From Sanguibacter gelidistatuariae (GTDB lineage: Bacteria; Actinomycetota; Actinomycetes; Actinomycetales; Cellulomonadaceae): 64,000 bases of DNA. The translations under genes and the position numbers were made by a program. Where the stretch lies: NCBI RefSeq assembly GCF_900096585.1, contig NZ_FMYH01000005.1:1-64000 (forward strand), in the 5' to 3' direction. Shown piece by piece: positions 61,615-64,000 of this stretch. Position 1 is the first letter of the stretch, and each line of letters opens with the position of its first letter. The notes under the pieces are model-generated. The model was not told where the DNA came from. It made no database searches and saw only the letters and a list, made by a program, of their open reading frames with translations.

Positions 61615-61635
61615 CACTGTGATGAAGAGGATTCT

Positions 61636-62670
61636 GTGACTCGTCGATCTGTTCCGCTCGTAGCCGTTGCCGCGACGTTCCTTGCTCTGGCCGGTTGCTC
61701 AGGCACGGACTCGCCGTCCGCCTCCACGCCGCCGACGAGCCCGTCGGCGACAGCCACATCCGAGGACGCCGCACCGAGCCAGGCGGCGGCCGAGACGGCC
61801 GCCGCCTGGTTGGTCACCTCTGCCGCGGGTGCCTCGATCCTGCAGACCGAGTTCGACGGCACGGCCTATGACGACTACGGCCTCACCGCCGACGTCACTC
61901 TCGCTCTGCTGGCAGTCGGCGACGTCGACTCCGCTCAGACCTTCGCGGCCGCGCTCGCCGCCCCCGACGCGGTGGCCGCGTACATCGGGGACGGAGCGAC
62001 CGCCCAGTACGCGGGATCTACTGCCAAGCTCCTGGCCACCCTGGCGACCTCCGGGATCGACACCTCCGACCTCGGCGGCCGTGACCTGGTCTCCGAGCTT
62101 GTGGCGCTGCAGGCTCCCTCGGGCCGGTTCAGCGACCTCGGTGCCGACGACTACTCCATCACCGTCTCCCAGGCATGGGCCGTGCTCGCGCTGAACGCGA
62201 CCGCCGAAGCGCCTCAGGCCGCCGTGGACTACCTCACAGCCCAACAGTGCGCCGGTGCGGGTTTCCCGGAGCAGCTCTCCGACGTCAGCCCCGCGGACTG
62301 CGTGCCGGACGTCGACGCGACCGCCTTCGCGGTCTCCGCACTGCTCGGCGCCGGGGTCCCCGTCGGTGCACCGGCCGTGGCCGACTCGCTCGCCTGGCTC
62401 GAGACGGCCCGCTCGACCGACGCCGCGGGACAGTCCTGGGCGGCCGCCGGCAGCGAGGACGCCAACATCAACAGCACGTCGGTCGTGGCCGCGGCCCTGA
62501 CCGACGCGGACGTGGACACCGCCCCGGTCCTGAGCTGGCTCGAGTCGCAGATCATTACCACCGGCGCAGACACGGGTGCCTTCCCGTTGGCCGGCACCGC
62601 GAACGTGCGCGTGAGCGCACAGGCCACCCTCGCGCTCGCGGGAACGGGCCTGCGCGGCCTGATCGGCTGA
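61636..62670 (+). CDS. Alpha/alpha-toroid lipoprotein (prenyltransferase-like repeats)
   Basis: A 344-residue lipoprotein. The signal ends at the lipobox LALAGC (Cys near residue 21), followed by a Ser/Thr/Pro-rich spacer. The rest is built of paired-helix repeats with a recurring pattern: YGLTADVTLALLAVGD, TVSQAWAVLALNATA, DVDATAFAVSALLGAG, INSTSVVAAALTDAD and VRVSAQATLALAGTGL. This is the terpenoid-cyclase/prenyltransferase toroid, also the fold of the N-terminal domain of transcobalamin and intrinsic factor. No catalytic Asp-rich motif is seen, so binding rather than catalysis is likely. GAAGAGG precedes the GTG start. It is four bases from a DUF4430-like gene. Confidence 0.85.
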   Translation: MTRRSVPLVAVAATFLALAGCSGTDSPSASTPPTSPSATATSEDAAPSQAAAETAAAWLVTSAAGASILQTEFDGTAYDDYGLTADVTLALLAVGDVDSAQTFAAALAAPDAVAAYIGDGATAQYAGSTAKLLATLATSGIDTSDLGGRDLVSELVALQAPSGRFSDLGADDYSITVSQAWAVLALNATAEAPQAAVDYLTAQQCAGAGFPEQLSDVSPADCVPDVDATAFAVSALLGAGVPVGAPAVADSLAWLETARSTDAAGQSWAAAGSEDANINSTSVVAAALTDADVDTAPVLSWLESQIITTGADTGAFPLAGTANVRVSAQATLALAGTGLRGLIG

Positions 62671-62674
62671 TCCC

Positions 62675-63490
62675 GTGACCGGTCGGGCATGGTCTGCAGT
62701 ATGGCGGTCGGCGGCGCGATGGTCCTGCGTCGCGGTACTAGCCGTGCCGTGGGCCGCCCCGGCTGTCGCGGCCGGGCCGAGCGAGCCCGCCCGGCCCGCA
62801 CCGTCCGCCGCGCCCGACTGCGACGGCGTGAGCGTGGTCGTCGACTTCGGGGCCCTGAGTGCCGACGGGATTCGAGGATGCGCGCCCCTCGCCCCGGACG
62901 CATCGGTGTCTGCGCTCGAGGCGGTCCTGGCCGCCGGCGTGAGCGTGGAGGGGACCACCCAGTGGGGGACGGCCTTCGTCTGCCGGGTCGACGGACGACC
63001 GGGCGCCGCCGAGGAGATCCAGGTCCCGGACGGGGGAACTGTGCGCGAGAGCTGTAGCCGGACCCCCTCGCAGCAGGCCTACTGGTCGCTGTGGCATGCA
63101 GACGGGCATGCAGACGGGCACGGGGGCGGGGTCGGCGAGTGGCTCTACGCGACGACCGGGGCCGGTGACCTCACAGTGACTGCCGGGGACGTCGTCGGGC
63201 TCGTGTTCACGACCGGGTTGCAGGCGGCGACGGCGCCGTCGCTGCCCACCTCCCTGGCCCGCTCAGGCGACCTGCCCGGTGGCTGGGTCGACCGGGAACC
63301 CCCGGGAACAGATCCGGGCGAGCCGGACGGAACAGCATCGACCGGGACGGCATCGACGCCGGCGGCGCCGGGAGACCAACCCACCGGTGACTCCGGCGGC
63401 CAGGGCGCCGGGCTCGTGCCGCTCCTCGCCGTCGGGATCCTCCTCGCGGGTGGCGTGGGCGCCGCGGTCGTGGCGCGGAGGCGTCGATGA
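62675..63490 (+). CDS. Exported DUF4430/SCO2322-like protein with C-terminal anchor
   Basis: A 271-residue exported protein. The signal peptide is about residues 1-33 (CVAVLAVPWAAPAVAAG). The folded domain runs from CDGVSVVVDFGALSADGIRG to LTVTAGDVVGLVF. It contains four Cys that could pair, and the YWSLWHADG / GEWLYATTG pattern of DUF4430, the C-terminal domain type of transcobalamin. A disordered Thr/Pro/Gly stretch leads to a membrane helix (LVPLLAVGILLAGGVGAAVV) and ARRRR. It thus sits on the outer face of the membrane. The GTG at 62675 follows the lipoprotein closely and the stop overlaps ecfT (ATGA). The family assignment is by eye. Confidence 0.75.
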   Translation: MTGRAWSAVWRSAARWSCVAVLAVPWAAPAVAAGPSEPARPAPSAAPDCDGVSVVVDFGALSADGIRGCAPLAPDASVSALEAVLAAGVSVEGTTQWGTAFVCRVDGRPGAAEEIQVPDGGTVRESCSRTPSQQAYWSLWHADGHADGHGGGVGEWLYATTGAGDLTVTAGDVVGLVFTTGLQAATAPSLPTSLARSGDLPGGWVDREPPGTDPGEPDGTASTGTASTPAAPGDQPTGDSGGQGAGLVPLLAVGILLAGGVGAAVVARRRR

Positions 63491-64000
63491 CTGTCCACCC
63501 GGCAGCCTGGTGGATCTGGGCGCTCGTGGTGGCGGGGGTGGCGACCGCGACGACGAACGTGCTGGTGCTCGCCCTGGCGGTCGTGGCGATCTGCCTGGTC
63601 GTGGTGTGCTGCGCGCAGGACGCCGCTCCGTTCCGGCTCTACCTCGTGGTCGCGGCGGCGGTGGTTGTCATCCGCATGGCCTTCCGGCTGGTCTTCCCGG
63701 CAACCGGCGGCACGGCCCTGCTGACCTTGCCCACCGTGCAGCTCGGCCCGCTCGACCTCTTCGGCACGCTCACGACCGAGGCGCTCGTCAGCGGCCTCGC
63801 CGGCGGGCTGCAGCTCGCCGTGGTGATCCTCGCGGTGGGTGCCGCGCACACCCTCGCGGACGTGCTGGACCTGCTCAAGCACGCGCCGCCCGCCCTCGCC
63901 GGGCTCTCGACCTCGCTCGTCATCGCGGTGTCCGTGTTCCCGGGGCTCGGTCGCTCCGTGGTCGACGTGCGCCGGGCGGCCCGGTTGCGCGGCGGGCGCC
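63487..64000 (+). CDS. ecfT: ECF transporter transmembrane component EcfT (runs off window)
   Basis: The frame starts at the ATG overlapping the previous stop and stays open to the window edge, 171 codons. Hydrophobic helices are IWALVVAGVATATTNVLVLA, LALAVVAICLVVVCC, LYLVVAAAVVVIRMAFRLVF and GLAGGLQLAVVILAVGAAHT. The last visible residues VDVRRAARLRGG contain the Ala-Arg-Gly coupling motif by which EcfT contacts the ATPases. Remaining subunits (S component, ATPases) should lie beyond the window. Its neighbours suggest import of cobalamin or another corrinoid, but substrate proof is lacking. Confidence 0.85.
   Translation, partial: MTVHPAAWWIWALVVAGVATATTNVLVLALAVVAICLVVVCCAQDAAPFRLYLVVAAAVVVIRMAFRLVFPATGGTALLTLPTVQLGPLDLFGTLTTEALVSGLAGGLQLAVVILAVGAAHTLADVLDLLKHAPPALAGLSTSLVIAVSVFPGLGRSVVDVRRAARLRGGR

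Noticed and set aside
61480-61635. Cobalamin riboswitch ahead of the toroid lipoprotein
   Set aside because: The segment GGCACTGTGATG recalls one riboswitch block, but the CCGGTG block and the closing GTCAG block are missing and too little sequence remains before the start codon.
63095-63120. Tandem 12-bp duplication in the DUF4430-like gene (repeated HADG)
   Set aside because: Short in-frame slippage in a loop; noted but no evidence of function.
1-64000. CRISPR arrays, tRNA or rRNA genes, intact prophage
   Set aside because: No regularly spaced repeats, tRNA-like arms or phage structural genes were seen outside the scar at the left edge.

Overview
The window is about 70% G+C chromosomal DNA of an actinomycete. 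Support comes from the branched bc1-aa3 respiratory genes (qcrCAB, ctaCDEF), actinobacterial families (DUF4191, DUF3043, DUF4192, a PknL-type PASTA kinase beside an Rv2175c-like protein), a GlnR-type operator at glnA, and many genes that appear to start without a leader. The gene set fits the order Micrococcales (Cellulomonas/Sanguibacter/Oerskovia-like). That placement is inferred from gene content and the genus is not proven.

Layout. 1-1017: scar of a mobile region, with the end of an IS30-type transposase and a frameshifted tyrosine integrase that has lost two catalytic-site residues. 1018-6177: glnA under a GlnR box, an RDD membrane protein, DUF4191, and lipA-lipB for lipoate. 5746-9546: a MarR repressor divergent from an MMPL transporter, with an 18-bp perfect palindrome over the transporter start, then an oxidoreductase. 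9688-12240: a membrane pseudokinase and a YfcH-type epimerase. 12360-15516: lpdA-sucB, the E3 and E2 of a 2-oxoacid dehydrogenase; the E2 carries two lipoyl domains served by the nearby lipA/lipB. 15751-26837: pepA, small membrane proteins, pyrD, an aldo/keto reductase, an M20 dipeptidase, a thioesterase, a DJ-1-like protein, nadA and a glycerate kinase-like protein.

27018-28994: a sulfur/Fe-S block with an ErpA-type protein, TusA and a cysteine-desulfurase-like protein that keeps the catalytic Cys loop but appears to lack the PLP lysine. 29184-37556: the respiratory locus, with ctaC-ctaD-ctaF on plus and ctaE-qcrC-qcrA-qcrB on minus converging on a superoxide dismutase. 37821-41608: a receiver-only response regulator coupled to trpD, a stand-alone AsnC sensor domain, and a DEDD exonuclease/GIY-YIG protein. 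41652-48671: acyl-CoA ligase, ROK glucokinase, PlsC acyltransferase, and a PPi-type phosphofructokinase overlapping class II DAHP synthase. 48752-53939: PASTA kinase, LysM/transglycosylase, Rv2175c-like DNA-binding protein and polyprenyl synthase, an arrangement resembling M. tuberculosis Rv2173-Rv2182c. 54076-60306: DUF4192, UspA, the principal sigma factor, a zinc-ribbon DUF7455 protein and topoisomerase IV ParE. 60407-64000: a double GNAT protein, then an operon running off the window: an alpha/alpha-toroid lipoprotein, a DUF4430-like anchored protein and an EcfT transporter subunit. Together these look like the two halves of a transcobalamin-like capture module feeding an ECF importer.

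No tRNA, rRNA, CRISPR array or clear riboswitch was seen. Regulatory structure is rich: strong hairpin terminators between convergent genes, at least 17 genes with a TANNNT hexamer 6-7 nt before the start codon, and two copies of a 64-nt palindromic repeat.
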